DNA of 35,264 nt from an uncultured Myxococcales bacterium (GCA_903847385.1 CAINDO010000014.1:1-35264), one strand, 5' to 3'. Numbered from the stretch's first letter, positions 15,163 through 23,545 are shown. Translations and numbers: made by a program. Notes: a model not told the origin generated them from the letters alone.

Positions 15163-16323
15163 ATGCGTGCGCGCCCTGGAATGCCCCTCGTCGCCCTGCT
15201 GCTGCTCGCGGCGCTCCCGGCCTGCCGGCCCGGTGCGTCCACGGACGCGCAGGCCGGCCCCGAGCCCGTCCTGCCGGCCCTCGAGCGCGCGTTCTCCGCG
15301 CCGGACCCGGCCGAGCGTGCCGCGCGTTTCGACCCGGCGGCGCTCGTCGCCTGGCAGCGCCTTCAGGGCGACGCGACCCTCCGTTTCCTCGGGGTGTCCG
15401 ACCTGCGACCGGGCCCGGGCGATGCCGACGCGGCCGCGGCGACGATCGACTTCGACCGCGAGGGCTGGCCCATGGCGGTCGGCCTCACGCTGCGCCACAC
15501 GGACGCCGGCTGGCGGATCGCCACGGTGGACGCCGACAGCGCGTTGCAGCGCCGCCTGAGCGCCCTCGGGCAGAACGGGCTGCCGCGCGCCGGTGCCGCC
15601 CGCACCTGGGCCGGCGGTCTGGCCGGCCGGGACGCCGCGGGCCGCCCCACGGCCGCGATCCTGGTCCTCGCGACGCCCGCCGGTCTCGAGGTCGACGGCG
15701 GCCCGCCCCTGGCGCCCACCCCGGCGGCCGTGACCGACGCGCTGCGGGGCGCGGTCGCTCGTCGAGAGGCCCTCGCGGCGTCCGCGCACGCCACGGCGCG
15801 CATCCAGGCGGCGTTCGCCCTGCCGCGGGACACACCCGCCGATTTGCTGCCGCGCCTGTCCGATTGGGCGCGCGAGGCCGGCGTGGGTGAACATCTTCTG
15901 GTGGTGCGCAGCGCGGACGGCGGCCCCGCCGTTCTGCCCCTGCCCGCCGTGGAGCGCACGCCGAGCCCACCGGCGCCGCCGACGGGCCCCGGCTGCGCGC
16001 CGGTCTCGCCCGCCGCCCAGCTGCCCCTGACCTGCACGCCCGCCTACGCCCCCTACCTGGTCCTGCGGGCCACCCCCGAGGGGCAGCGCCTCGAGGCGTC
16101 CGGCGAGTCCGTCGTCCTGGGCGACCTCGTGGACGCGAGCGTGCCCGAACACCTGGGCCCCGCCCTCGCGAAGCTGCGAAGCGCCCACCCCGGCCTGCTC
16201 GGACTCCGCGTGCTGACCGGTGCGGACGTGAGCCACGGCCAGCTCGTCGGGCTGCTGGACGCCGCGCGCATCGCGGCCCCGGACCTGCCCGTGCTGCCCG
16301 AGTTCGACGAGAGGGCCCCATGA
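15163..16323 (+). CDS. Lipoprotein with NTF2-like region and two ExbD-like periplasmic domains
   Basis: A 386-residue predicted lipoprotein: signal peptide with lipobox LPAC (C21). Residues 36-126 look like an NTF2-like fold ending in GWRIATVDAD. Residues 164-250 and 297-384 each show the pattern of the ExbD/TolR periplasmic domain: a strand with T-P-x-G-L-x-VDG, a helix of paired L residues, a strand (ATARIQAAFAL; LLGLRVLTGADV), then PADLLPRLSDWAREAGV or HGQLVGLLDAARIA. ExbD/TolR proteins carry this domain behind an inner-membrane helix; here it is lipid-anchored and duplicated. Cys278 and Cys291 could form a disulfide between the domains. The stop overlaps the next gene by ATGA. Function unknown; contact with TonB/Tol-type machinery or peptidoglycan is a guess. 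Confidence 0.7.
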   Translation: MRARPGMPLVALLLLAALPACRPGASTDAQAGPEPVLPALERAFSAPDPAERAARFDPAALVAWQRLQGDATLRFLGVSDLRPGPGDADAAAATIDFDREGWPMAVGLTLRHTDAGWRIATVDADSALQRRLSALGQNGLPRAGAARTWAGGLAGRDAAGRPTAAILVLATPAGLEVDGGPPLAPTPAAVTDALRGAVARREALAASAHATARIQAAFALPRDTPADLLPRLSDWAREAGVGEHLLVVRSADGGPAVLPLPAVERTPSPPAPPTGPGCAPVSPAAQLPLTCTPAYAPYLVLRATPEGQRLEASGESVVLGDLVDASVPEHLGPALAKLRSAHPGLLGLRVLTGADVSHGQLVGLLDAARIAAPDLPVLPEFDERAP

Positions 16324-17180
16324 AGGCGCCGTCGCTCGCCCTCTCCGTGGCGCTCTGCGCCGCCTGCGCGCCCGAGAAGGCCGCCGTCGTGGCCGACGAC
16401 GCCGAGTCCGCCGCGCGCGCGCTGCTCTCGCCCCGGCTCTTCGATCCGACGCTCGCGCTGCAGGCGCGCTTCACCCCCGACCGCTCGCCGGACGCTTTCC
16501 CGCTGCGCATGATGGCCGACGGCCCCGGCGACCTGAAGACGGCGCGCCTCGACCGGCTGCGCATGATCGACGGCCGTGCGGTCGTGACCGCCCGCGTGAC
16601 GCTGGACGGCGTGGCGCAGCTCTTCGGCTTCTGGCTGGAGCGCCAGGAAGGTGTGTGGCGGGTGGCCGGCTGGGAGGACACGCCGACGCCCCTGCCCTCG
16701 CCGGACGCGCCGGTGCCGGAGCGCGCGCCGGACCCCCCCGCCGCTTTGCTCGGGCCGTTCTTTCGCGCGGCGCACCCGGTGCTCTCCCTGCCCTTGCCCA
16801 CGCGCGCCGGACCAGACGCAGGCGACGAAGGCGGGTCCACGCCCGCGACGGTGAAGGTCGATCTGAAGCCCCCGGCCGTGGCCGGCGACTGCAAAGCGCG
16901 CGAGGTCGCGGCCAGCGTCGAGCACGCCACGGGCGCCCTCACGGCCTGCTACCACACCGCGCTCGCCGGCGAGGCGCCGCGGCTCGGCCGCATCACCTAC
17001 CGGCTCCAGTACAACCGGTCGGCGCCGGGCCCGCGGGCCACGCTCGTCGAGTCGACGCTGCTGCTCACGGGTCTGACGGACTGCCTCGGCGCGGCGCTCG
17101 AGGCCACCCGCCTCGAGGACCGCACCTGTCAGGCGACGCTCCCCATCGTCTTCATCCCGGCGAAGGTCACTTCTCGGTGA
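16320..17180 (+). CDS. Lipoprotein with AgmX/PglI-type C-terminal domain
   Basis: A 286-residue protein with a hydrophobic N-terminus and a likely lipid-modified C16 (the residue at -3 is Cys, which is unusual). Residues 30-120 resemble an NTF2-like domain ending in VWRVAGWED, as in the upstream lipoprotein. Residues 190-283 match the AgmX/PglI C-terminal domain: GALTACYHTAL, GRITYRLQYN, then DCLGAALEATRL and IVFIP. This domain is characteristic of myxobacterial gliding and envelope proteins. The start overlaps the upstream stop by ATGA, so the two lipoproteins are likely made together and may act in one complex. Gliding itself is not shown. It converges with the aldehyde dehydrogenase gene, overlapping by 14 nt. 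Confidence 0.75.
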   Translation: MKAPSLALSVALCAACAPEKAAVVADDAESAARALLSPRLFDPTLALQARFTPDRSPDAFPLRMMADGPGDLKTARLDRLRMIDGRAVVTARVTLDGVAQLFGFWLERQEGVWRVAGWEDTPTPLPSPDAPVPERAPDPPAALLGPFFRAAHPVLSLPLPTRAGPDAGDEGGSTPATVKVDLKPPAVAGDCKAREVAASVEHATGALTACYHTALAGEAPRLGRITYRLQYNRSAPGPRATLVESTLLLTGLTDCLGAALEATRLEDRTCQATLPIVFIPAKVTSR

Positions 17181-18750
17181 TGAGACAGCGGCTCTGCTCG
17201 CGCATGAACTGCGCGACGTAGTAGGGCCCGCAGCCGCCCTTGCCCGTGGAGCCGGAGCCCTTCCAGCCGCAGAAGGGCTGCGCGCCGGGCCAGGCCCCCG
17301 TGGTGGCGCCGGAGCGCTTGTTCACGTAGGTCACGCCGGACTCGATCTCGTCCCAGAACTGCTCGATCTCGGCCGGGTGAGCGGAGTAGAAGCCCGCCGT
17401 CAGGCCGTACTCGGCCTGGTTGGACTCGTACAGCGCCTGCTCCAGCGAGTCGACCACCCCGAGCGTGAGCAGCGGCAGGAAGAACTCCTCGCGGAAGAAG
17501 TGCGAGTCGAGGGGCGCGCGCACGATCGTCGGGGCGACGAAGTGACCGTGGTCGAACTCGCCGCCGCGCAGCCGCTCGCCGCCCGTGAGGATCTCCAGGT
17601 GCTCGCGGGCGTAGGCCGAAAGCCCAACGAACTTGCGCAGCGCGCGCTCGTTGATGACCGGCCCGAGATACACCTCGCGGCGGGTCGGATCACCGGCGAC
17701 GAGCTTCTTCGTCCGCTCCACCAGCTTCTCGGTGAAGGCCTCGGCCACGGCCCGGTGCACGTACACGCGGGAGCAGGCCGAACACTTCTGGCCCTGCAGA
17801 CCGAAGGCCGAGCGCATGACACCCTCGGCGGCCATGTCCAGGTCCGCCGAGTCCATCACGATGGTCGGGTTCTTGCCGCCGAGCTCGAGCAGGCAGGGCT
17901 TGACCCAGCGCGAGGACAGACCGGCGTACATGCGCAGGCCGACCTCCTTGGAGCCGGTGAAGACCACACCGTCCGTCAGCGGGTGCTGCCACAGCGGGTC
18001 GCCGATGACCGAGCCGGAGCCCGTGACATAGTTGAACACACCGGCGGGGATGCCCGCGTCGCGATAGATCTCGTAGAGCTTCAAGCCCGTCCAGGGCGTG
18101 TCCTGGGCGGGTTTGTAGACGACCGTGTTGCCGGCCATCAGCGCCGCCGAAGACATGCCCGCCGACAGCGCCGCCGGGAAGTTGAACGGCGCGATGCAGG
18201 CGAACACACCGAACGGCCGCAGGACGTCCGTGTTCTTCTCGATGGGCGTGATGCGGTTCATGTCGCGCACGAAGCCGTTCGTCTCGTCCATCTGATCGCA
18301 GTAATAGTCGATGAGATCCGCCGTCTCCTCGGCGTCCCCCATGGCCTCCATGCGGTTCTTGCCCACCTCGACGGCCATGACGGCGGCGAGGTCGAACTTG
18401 CGCTGACGCGTGATCTTGGCGGCGTTGCGCAGGATGGCCACGCGCTCCTGCCAGGGCGTGCGGCGCCAGGCGCCCTTCTGCGCGGCAGCCGACTCGATGG
18501 CCTTGCCGGCCAGCTCGGCCGTCGCCGCGGCGAAACGACCGAGCACCACGCGGGTGTCGATGGGCGACAGATCGACCATGCTCGGAAGCGGCGAGGTGAC
18601 CGGCTGGTGGTCGATGTAGAGCGGGTGCTCGGCGCCGGACTGCGCGCGAACCGTCTCGAGCGCCTGGTCGAAGAGCTGGTGGGCCGCCTCCATGTCCGCG
18701 GACTGGGAGGTGTAGGTGATGCGGATGTCTTCGGGCTTGGGCAGCGTCAT
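17167..18750 (-). CDS. NAD(P)-dependent aldehyde dehydrogenase, delta-1-pyrroline-5-carboxylate dehydrogenase-like
   Basis: A full-length 527-residue aldehyde dehydrogenase. Visible are PFNFPAALSAGMSSAALMAGN (188-208), FTGSKEVG (264-271), the general base in LELGGKNP (E289) and the catalytic Cys in GQKCSACSR (C323), plus FFLPLLTLG late in the chain. The block EVGKNRMEAMGDAEETADLI (128-147) and the overall length fit the glutamate-gamma-semialdehyde dehydrogenase (PruA/RocA) group. It lies 43 nt downstream of a lysine-6-dehydrogenase-like gene on the same strand, so it may oxidise 2-aminoadipate semialdehyde instead of, or as well as, glutamate semialdehyde. No proline dehydrogenase is nearby, which favours the lysine role. 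Confidence 0.9.
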   Translation of the reverse strand: MTLPKPEDIRITYTSQSADMEAAHQLFDQALETVRAQSGAEHPLYIDHQPVTSPLPSMVDLSPIDTRVVLGRFAAATAELAGKAIESAAAQKGAWRRTPWQERVAILRNAAKITRQRKFDLAAVMAVEVGKNRMEAMGDAEETADLIDYYCDQMDETNGFVRDMNRITPIEKNTDVLRPFGVFACIAPFNFPAALSAGMSSAALMAGNTVVYKPAQDTPWTGLKLYEIYRDAGIPAGVFNYVTGSGSVIGDPLWQHPLTDGVVFTGSKEVGLRMYAGLSSRWVKPCLLELGGKNPTIVMDSADLDMAAEGVMRSAFGLQGQKCSACSRVYVHRAVAEAFTEKLVERTKKLVAGDPTRREVYLGPVINERALRKFVGLSAYAREHLEILTGGERLRGGEFDHGHFVAPTIVRAPLDSHFFREEFFLPLLTLGVVDSLEQALYESNQAEYGLTAGFYSAHPAEIEQFWDEIESGVTYVNKRSGATTGAWPGAQPFCGWKGSGSTGKGGCGPYYVAQFMREQSRCLITEK

Positions 18751-18793
18751 GGCTTCGGACGACTCCGTGGGTTTCGGGGTTGGGTTTCGGGCT

Positions 18794-19978
18794 TCAGCGC
18801 GCGGCGTCGGACAGCTTCACCTGGAACGAGATGCCCCGGCGGGCGACCTCGTCCATCACGGCCTTGGCCGTCGGCTGCGCGTCGAGCAGCAGGGCCTCGA
18901 GCGCGCGGGCGCCGGCGGGCACGCGGCCGGCGGCGATCATCTCCATCATGATGGCGCAGTGCCAGCCGGTCAGGCGCTCCATGCCGGTCAGGCCCGTGGA
19001 CTCGTCGAACTGATCCCGCAGCGTGACCACGGCCTGGGTGGGTTTGCCGGCCTTGGTCCCCACGGCGCGGCAATACATGATGCACGTGTCCTTGAAGCTC
19101 GGGGCCGTGATCTGCTTGGCCAGGAGCATGTGATAGAAGTCGCGCGGCACGATCGTCCGCCCCTCGGGGCCGAACGCCACGGGCGTCTCGCTGAACAGGC
19201 CCAGGGCCTTGAAGGCCGAGAACCAGGCGTGGTGGCCCGGCAGGCGCAGGATGCGCGTCTCGAAGTGTTTCACCCGGCCCTCGAAGGACCACGGCGCGGT
19301 GGAGCCGCCGGCGGCGATGAAGCTCTCGTAGGTGCCGAGCTCGCCGAGGTCGTCCGTGCGCAGGCCGCTGAGGGCCTCGAGGTCGACGATCTTGCCGTCG
19401 CGCAACTGCGGCACGAGGCCGTCGTACTCGTTGGTCAGACCGTTCAGGTGGAACGCGCACATGTAGTTCCAGGGCGGCTGCGGATCCTGCGGCAGGCCGG
19501 CGTCGCTCAGGTGCAGCTCGTCCGTCCGGTCCAGGTGCTCCATCGCATACACGGCCAGCACGTTCACCAGCCCCGGGCCCATGCCACAGTCCGGCAGGAT
19601 GACCACGCCGGCCTCGCGGGCCTGCGCGTCGAAGGCGAGCTGCTCGCGCACCACACCGGTGTGGCCGCCCATGTCGACCAGGTGGCGGCGGGTTTCGATG
19701 GCCAGGCGCGTCAGGGCGACGTTGAAGTAGTAGGGCACGGCGCTCAGCGCCACGGTGCACTCGAGCAGCGCCGCGCGCACGCCGGCCTCGTCGTCCGCCT
19801 GAAGCTGCCGCGGGCGGGCGACGTCGCGGCCCACGAGGCGGTTCACGCGCTCGGCCGCGGCCTGGGCCACGGCGAGGTCGCGGTCGGCGAGCACGATGTC
19901 TTCGGCGCCACCGAGGCGGCCGAGGTCGACGGCGGCGGCGGCGCCCTGACGGCCCGCACCGAGAATGAGGTAACGCAT
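18794..19978 (-). CDS. Saccharopine dehydrogenase family protein, lysine 6-dehydrogenase-like
   Basis: A 394-residue NAD-dependent oxidoreductase. The Rossmann motif GAGRQG is at residues 6-12. The block VDMGGHTGVVREQL, followed by EAGVVILPDCGMGPGLVNVL, closely recalls lysine 6-dehydrogenases of the saccharopine dehydrogenase family, as does the 390-residue length. The expected reaction is lysine to 2-aminoadipate 6-semialdehyde with release of ammonia. The aldehyde dehydrogenase downstream would complete conversion to 2-aminoadipate. ATG 19978 has AGGAG six nt upstream; a GTG at 19981 is too close to it. Other family members act on saccharopine or carboxyspermidine, and these cannot be fully excluded. 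Confidence 0.82.
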   Translation of the reverse strand: MRYLILGAGRQGAAAAVDLGRLGGAEDIVLADRDLAVAQAAAERVNRLVGRDVARPRQLQADDEAGVRAALLECTVALSAVPYYFNVALTRLAIETRRHLVDMGGHTGVVREQLAFDAQAREAGVVILPDCGMGPGLVNVLAVYAMEHLDRTDELHLSDAGLPQDPQPPWNYMCAFHLNGLTNEYDGLVPQLRDGKIVDLEALSGLRTDDLGELGTYESFIAAGGSTAPWSFEGRVKHFETRILRLPGHHAWFSAFKALGLFSETPVAFGPEGRTIVPRDFYHMLLAKQITAPSFKDTCIMYCRAVGTKAGKPTQAVVTLRDQFDESTGLTGMERLTGWHCAIMMEMIAAGRVPAGARALEALLLDAQPTAKAVMDEVARRGISFQVKLSDAAR

Positions 19979-20111
19979 CACGAACTCCTGGCAGAGGCGA
20001 CCGCCGAGGGGCGATCAGGCGGCGCATCCTAGCGCCTGCCGGTCGCGGTGGCGAGGGTCAGCGGACTCAAGGCGGGCCCACGGTCTGCCGACGTGAATCT
20101 TTGAGACGTCC

Positions 20112-20168
20112 ATGTCCGACACGCTCCCCCACCCCGCCCGCCGCGCCTCTCCACCGAGGACACGCTGA
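20112..20168 (+). other. Possible 18-codon leader ORF ahead of the PAS-REC gene
   Basis: In the 189-bp gap 19979-20167 an ATG at 20112 opens an 18-codon frame (MSDTLPHPARRASPPRTR). Its TGA shares one base with the ATG at 20168 (TGATG), an arrangement that allows translational coupling. It is too short for coding statistics, and the next gene has its own GAGGA at 20156-20160. The rest of the gap shows nothing I can name. Confidence 0.2.
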
Positions 20169-21280
20169 TGCGCGTGCTCGTCCTCACCGACCTGCCCGTG
20201 GCGCTCCCGGCCGGCTTGACGCCGATCAGGGCCGCCGCCACGGCCGCGCCGGCGCTGGTGGTCCTCAAGGGGCCGGCGAGCTTCCAGACGCTCGCCCTCG
20301 CCGCCCACGCCCAGCGGCAGGGCGCGTGGCTGGTCGCGCTCTGGCCGCCGCCCGCCCTGCCCGAGGATCTCGTGCCCGACGAGCGGCTCGACACGCCGAC
20401 CACGGACGACGCCGAGCGCGAGTGTCTGGACCGTCTGCGGGTGCTGCGGGGCGGTCACACCGCGCCGGCGCGGGCGGCCGCCACGCCCGTGTCCGATGCC
20501 GCGCTGGCGGCGGCGTGGCGCGCCCTCGGGCAGGCGGCGTGCGTCACCACCTGCACGGGCGAGATCCGGGCCGTGAACGCCCGCTTCGCCGAGCCCGAGA
20601 CCCCCGATGGTCGCGACGCCCTGGTCGGACGCGCGCTCGGCGAGGTCCTGGGCGCGGCCACGCCGGATGACCCGGGCGTCGCCGAATTGCTCGCGCGCGC
20701 CGTCCGCTCGGGCGCGGAGCGCGGGCACCTCGTGCGCGCGCTGCCCGACGGACGGAAGCTGCCCTTCAGCGTCGGTCTGGTGCGCCTCCCCGCCCACGCC
20801 GGCGAGCCGGATCTCGTGGCCGTGACGCTGCTCGAGGCGGGCGAGCCCGCCGAGCCATCGCCCCCAATCACCCCCATCCGCGACGACGCACCGATTCTCA
20901 TCGTCGACGACGAGCGCGACCTGCGCGAGAGCCTGGCCTGGTTGCTCGACCCCATGGAGTCGCGCCTCGCCGGCTCGTTGGAGGAGGCCCGGGCGATCCT
21001 GTCGACGGAGCCGATCCGGGCGATCCTGTGCGACCTGCAGTTGTCACCCCACCTGGGCACGGATCTGTTGCCCTGGCTGGCCGTCCATCGCCCGATGCTC
21101 CTCGGGCGTTTCGCCGTGATGACCGGGGGCGCGGTGGGCTCGGGCGCCGCCACGGCCTTGCAGGACACGGGCGTTCCGGTGCTCGAGAAGCCGTTCTCCC
21201 GGGACGCCGTGGCCGCGCTGCTGGTGAAACTCTGTGGGGTGGACCTGGACAGACCGGAGACTCACCCGGGTAACTCCTGA
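20168..21280 (+). CDS. PAS domain protein with C-terminal response-regulator receiver
   Basis: A 370-residue cytosolic signalling protein. Residues 1-97 have an alternating strand/helix pattern like a receiver domain but without the acidic pocket. Residues 112-222 resemble a PAS domain (CTGEIRAVNARF). Residues 241-355 are a receiver: ILIVDDERD (243-251), phospho-acceptor D289 in ILCDLQLS, T319 region in VMTGG, and K341 in LEKPFS. No output domain follows, so it may act as a phosphate sink, an adaptor, or a partner of the FixL-like kinase whose gene ends 47 nt away on the opposite strand. GAGGA at 20156-20160 supports the ATG at 20168. Confidence 0.8.
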   Translation: MRVLVLTDLPVALPAGLTPIRAAATAAPALVVLKGPASFQTLALAAHAQRQGAWLVALWPPPALPEDLVPDERLDTPTTDDAERECLDRLRVLRGGHTAPARAAATPVSDAALAAAWRALGQAACVTTCTGEIRAVNARFAEPETPDGRDALVGRALGEVLGAATPDDPGVAELLARAVRSGAERGHLVRALPDGRKLPFSVGLVRLPAHAGEPDLVAVTLLEAGEPAEPSPPITPIRDDAPILIVDDERDLRESLAWLLDPMESRLAGSLEEARAILSTEPIRAILCDLQLSPHLGTDLLPWLAVHRPMLLGRFAVMTGGAVGSGAATALQDTGVPVLEKPFSRDAVAALLVKLCGVDLDRPETHPGNS

Positions 21281-21327
21281 TGCGCCCGGCGGGCCGACCG
21301 CCGATGCTGGCGGTCGAACCATCCCGG

Positions 21328-22812
21328 TCAGGGGAACCCGGAATCTTGCGCCGTGCCATCCGCCACCTCGAGGTCGAGCCAGAACTGCGGGCCCTGCTCG
21401 CGGTCGACCTGCGACAGTCGACCGCCGATGGACTCGATGGCGGCGACGGCGACGGCGAGGTCCATCTCGTGGGGTCCGACGGCGCCGTCCTGATTCACGC
21501 CGGCGGCGCTGGAGAGCACGCGCTGCTCGCCCTCGGCGGGCAGGCCATCGGGCACGGAAAGACGCAACCGCCCGGCGACGATGCCGTGCTCGGCGATGGC
21601 CACCCGACGCTTGGCGGGCGCGAGCTCGCTGGTCCGCCGCGGCTGCAGGTGGCGCAGAAGCGAGACGACCACGACCTCGAGGTGCGCCGGGTTGCCGCGC
21701 ACTCGGGGCAGCGTCGCCATCGTCGGCGGCAGCACCACGTGAAGCCCGGAGCCATCATGTGCGAAGGCGCGGGCGGCGCGCTCGAGCGCCAGGGTCAGGG
21801 GGGCGCTCCCGGCCTCGACCTCGCCCCGCAGGATGAAACTGCGCAGTCGGTTCACGATGTCGCCGGCGCGGCGACCCTGGCCGGCGGCCTCGTTGAGCGC
21901 GCCGAGGATCGCCTTCATGCCGGGGTGGTCCAGGTCCATGCGCTCCAGGCGCATGCGCACGCCCTCGACCCAGCTCTGAATGGCCGTGAGCGGCTGGTTC
22001 AGGTCATGGGCGATGGAGGCCGCCATCTCGCTGACGAGGAGCGAGCGCAGCAGGCGCTCCCGCTCCGAGGCCCAGCCCTGGGCAAAGGCCTCGGACTGCG
22101 CGCGGGCCGTGTCGTCCGTGAAGGTGAGGAGCGGCAGGGACTCCGTGCCCAGGTCGACGGTGTGGGTCACGGCCTCGAGGCGCCGCATCTCGGGTGTGCC
22201 CGGCCGCACCTTGAGCGTGGACCGCGTGTCCGTCGGGGCCTCGAGCGCCGCGGCGAAGGTCTCGGGCAGGTTCGCCTCGAGCTCTGGCACCAGGCGCCGG
22301 GCGAACGCATTGGCGATGAACCGTTCGGCGTTCACGCGCAGCACCAGGCCGACGGGCAGCATGTCCGCCGCCGCGCGAAACTGGCCGAGGGAGCGCTGGC
22401 GCATGACCTCGACCTGTGCGAGGCGTTCGGCCTCGATGACCTCCGTCAGATCGCGGACGAGGCCGCCGACCAGCGTGTCGGAGCCCTCGATGCGAAACAG
22501 GCGGGCCTCGAAGGTGCGCCACCCCAGAGTGTCGTGCCGGTAGCGGTAGCGCACGGTCTGTCCGGGCGCGTCCGACTCCCACGCGCCGCTGGCCGCGGCG
22601 ATGGGCAGATCCTCGGAGTGCACCCGCGAGAGCCACGCCCGGAAGTCCTCGATGAGCTGCGCCTCGGTGAGTCCCGAAAGACTCTCGAGCGCCGCGTTCG
22701 CGTAGGCCAGGCCCGGCCGCGCCGTATCGAAGATGAAGACCGCCTCCGGAAGCTGCGCGGCGAACGCCGCGACGGCCAGGTGAGCGGGGCTCTCTTTCAG
22801 CATTTCGGACAT
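21328..22812 (-). CDS. PAS-containing FixL-like histidine kinase with degenerate ATP-binding domain
   Basis: A 494-residue soluble protein. Residues 12-128 form a PAS/PAC unit (TFEARLFRIEGSDTLVGGLV region), and 140-235 look like a second PAS. The dimerisation/phospho-acceptor helix has MAASIAHDLNQPLTAI (263-278, H269), followed by RRAGDIVNRLRSFI, as in FixL/DctB kinases. The catalytic domain (about 335-485) is recognisable but poor: the N-box reads VVVSLLRHLQ with no Asn, the D-x-G-x-G loop is PDGLPAEG, and the G-x-GLGL loop is replaced by VGPHEMDLAV, although GGRL and FWLDLEV strands persist. It may lack autokinase activity. The ATG at 22812 is used in place of an ORF start at 22854, which lies in the promoter. 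It is divergent from the FixJ-like gene. Confidence 0.82.
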   Translation of the reverse strand: MSEMLKESPAHLAVAAFAAQLPEAVFIFDTARPGLAYANAALESLSGLTEAQLIEDFRAWLSRVHSEDLPIAAASGAWESDAPGQTVRYRYRHDTLGWRTFEARLFRIEGSDTLVGGLVRDLTEVIEAERLAQVEVMRQRSLGQFRAAADMLPVGLVLRVNAERFIANAFARRLVPELEANLPETFAAALEAPTDTRSTLKVRPGTPEMRRLEAVTHTVDLGTESLPLLTFTDDTARAQSEAFAQGWASERERLLRSLLVSEMAASIAHDLNQPLTAIQSWVEGVRMRLERMDLDHPGMKAILGALNEAAGQGRRAGDIVNRLRSFILRGEVEAGSAPLTLALERAARAFAHDGSGLHVVLPPTMATLPRVRGNPAHLEVVVVSLLRHLQPRRTSELAPAKRRVAIAEHGIVAGRLRLSVPDGLPAEGEQRVLSSAAGVNQDGAVGPHEMDLAVAVAAIESIGGRLSQVDREQGPQFWLDLEVADGTAQDSGFP

Positions 22813-22837
22813 GAAATCGGTGCTCCTCGGGCGTCGA

Positions 22838-22866
22838 TTTTGCGAGTAGAACACGCAAGCGCAAAA
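22838..22866. promoter_or_regulatory. Inverted repeat between divergent kinase and regulator genes
   Basis: TTTTGCG (22838-22844) and CGCAAAA (22860-22866) are perfect 7-bp arms 15 nt apart. An additional CGCAA at 22854-22858 gives an overlapping TTGCG-N9-CGCAA palindrome. They fill the 71-bp gap between the kinase (start 22812) and the FixJ-like gene (start 22884). A regulator binding site is likely; autoregulation by the FixJ-like protein is inference. Confidence 0.5.
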
Positions 22867-22883
22867 GGCAGGTGAAGGAAGCG

Positions 22884-23522
22884 ATGGAGGAGATTCAAGT
22901 GGAAGCCGAGAACCGGACGCAGCGCGTCTACATCGTCGACGACGACGGGGCCGTCCGGCAGTCGATCGCGTGGCTCATGGAGTCCGTGCATCTGGCGACG
23001 GAGTCCTTCGCGTCCGCGGTGGACTTCCTTCAACGGTATCACCCGTCGATGCGTGGCTGCGTGGTCCTCGACCTGCGCATGCCCCGGATGAGCGGACTCG
23101 AGCTGCAGGAGGCCCTCAACGAGGCCAACTGCGACCTGCCCATCATCTTCGTCACGGGTCACGGCGAGGTCAGCTCCGCCGTGCAGGCGCTCAAGGGCGG
23201 CGCGTTCGACTTCCTGGAGAAGCCGTTCAGCAACAACCGCCTGCTCGAGCGCGTGCAAGCCGCCCTGACGTGGGAGGCCGAGCGTTGGGCCCGCGCGATG
23301 GACGAGGCACAGATTCGTCGGCGCTTCACCACCTGCACGGCCCGCGAGCTTCAGGTCCTCGACCAGCTCGTCGGCGGCGCGTCCAACAAGCAGGTCGCCG
23401 ATGCCCTGGACATCTCGATCAAGACGGTCGAGGTGCACCGGGCGCGCCTGATGGAGAAGACCGGCGCCTCGTCGTTCGCCGAGCTCGTCCGCTTCGCTCT
23501 GGCCCGCCCGACCGAGGGCTGA
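22884..23522 (+). CDS. FixJ/NarL-type response regulator
   Basis: A 212-residue two-domain regulator. Receiver: VYIVDDDGAVRQS (15-27), phospho-acceptor D63 in VLDLRMPRMSG, VTGHGE (90-95) and K113 in EKPFS. Output: a LuxR-type helix-turn-helix, about 145-208, with TARELQVLDQLVGGASNKQV and the recognition helix SIKTVEVHRARLMEK. It resembles FixJ and TtrR. It is divergent from the FixL-like kinase, the classical pair layout. The start is uncertain: GGAGGAG at 22886-22892 is 6 nt before an in-frame GTG at 22899, which could be the true start and would remove five residues. Confidence 0.9.
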   Translation: MEEIQVEAENRTQRVYIVDDDGAVRQSIAWLMESVHLATESFASAVDFLQRYHPSMRGCVVLDLRMPRMSGLELQEALNEANCDLPIIFVTGHGEVSSAVQALKGGAFDFLEKPFSNNRLLERVQAALTWEAERWARAMDEAQIRRRFTTCTARELQVLDQLVGGASNKQVADALDISIKTVEVHRARLMEKTGASSFAELVRFALARPTEG

Positions 23523-23545
23523 GCCCTCGACCTCGGCGGGGGCGT

